Of a stretch of DNA of 25,011 bases, positions 24,775 through 25,011 are shown piece after piece; the stretch's first letter is position 1, and every line of letters begins with the position of its first letter. Origin of the DNA: S012-113 sp965368405. Its GTDB lineage: Bacteria > Bacteroidota > Bacteroidia > Cytophagales > Cyclobacteriaceae. A program made the translations under genes and the position numbers. The notes under the pieces were generated by a model, which worked only from the letters and a program-made list of their open reading frames with translations, was not told where the DNA came from and made no database searches. The DNA is taken from NCBI GenBank assembly GCA_965368405.1, contig CBDUMS010000055.1:1-25011 (forward strand), read 5' to 3'.

Positions 24775-25011
24775 TTATTTTTTCCCAAACTTATTTTCAA
24801 TTTTTTTCCGTAACTCGTCTTCATAATGAAATTCAAAACCTATCAAAAATCGCCACCGGGAATAGATTGCAGTTATATCTTCAGTAACTGCTGGGTTGCT
24901 CTGATCTTCAATAGTAAAGGAGCGCTCCATATTCTCTCTTGAGTGGGCATACATAGCGCCGATGGTTAAATCTGCAAATTTTGTGGAGATATCGGCACCA
25001 AAACCAAAATG
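24775..25011 (-). CDS. Probable outer-membrane beta-barrel protein, 3' end only (partial)
   Basis: On the minus strand an open frame of 78 codons enters from the window edge and ends at TAA (24777-24775). The translation alternates polar and hydrophobic residues (FGFGADISTKFADLTIGAMY, then YSRWRFLIGFEFHYEDEL), a pattern of beta-barrel strands. It ends with a charged tail (RKKIENKFGKK). The gene is 9 bp upstream of the cupin gene on the same strand. The start and most of the protein lie outside the window, so no family is named. The uninterrupted frame, barrel-like pattern and tight spacing to the cupin support a real gene. Confidence 0.7.
   Translation of the reverse strand, partial: HFGFGADISTKFADLTIGAMYAHSRENMERSFTIEDQSNPAVTEDITAIYSRWRFLIGFEFHYEDELRKKIENKFGKK

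Overview
The window reads as ordinary chromosome from a Bacteroidota bacterium, probably a marine or soil member of the Cytophagales. The basis is moderate-to-low GC, promoter -7 boxes of the Bacteroidota type (TAnnTTTG), a general lack of strong Shine-Dalgarno sequences, and many families typical of the phylum: M1 peptidases with a GMEYP site, a DUF5117/DUF5118 zinc protease, a multi-gene parvulin operon next to a MoxR ATPase, and an RlpA-SPOR protein. No rRNA, tRNA, CRISPR array, insertion sequence, phage gene or integrase was seen. Gene density is high and only one gap exceeds 300 bp.

Layout. (1) 1-2781: two tandem M1-type metallopeptidase genes, the first cut by the window edge. A 361-bp gap follows, holding a possible 35-codon membrane-peptide ORF and a strong rho-independent terminator. 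(2) 3143-5933: a secreted zinc metalloprotease whose 3' end overlaps a small Rieske ferredoxin. (3) 6085-7208: a house-cleaning inosine/xanthosine triphosphatase and an unrecognised Cys-pair protein, meeting head-on at a shared CTAG with the ribD-msrC operon (7205-8715, minus). (4) 8779-11121: prmC, divergent from ribD, then an exported flavin amine oxidase ending at a bidirectional terminator. (5) 11171-12761, minus: a membrane/zinc-ribbon protein and an RlpA-SPOR lipid-free exported protein. (6) 12875-22403, plus: guaB; a complete partner-switching set (membrane GAF-SpoIIE phosphatase, STAS antagonist, HATPase anti-sigma-type kinase); three SurA/parvulin-type periplasmic folding genes with overlapping ends; and a MoxR AAA+ ATPase. 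(7) 22432-25011, minus: a 606-residue conserved-looking but unassigned protein with a TIM-barrel-like motif and clustered cysteines, a small cupin, and the 3' end of a probable outer-membrane beta-barrel gene missed by ATG-based ORF calling.

How they fit together. Much of the window concerns the cell envelope: exported proteases, outer-membrane protein folding (PpiC/SurA proteins), peptidoglycan remodelling (RlpA) and a probable barrel protein. The partner-switching trio between guaB and the folding operon is the most system-like element. It has phosphatase, switch and kinase in one run, but no sigma factor is visible, so its output is unknown. The 606-residue protein is the most interesting single uncharacterised gene.
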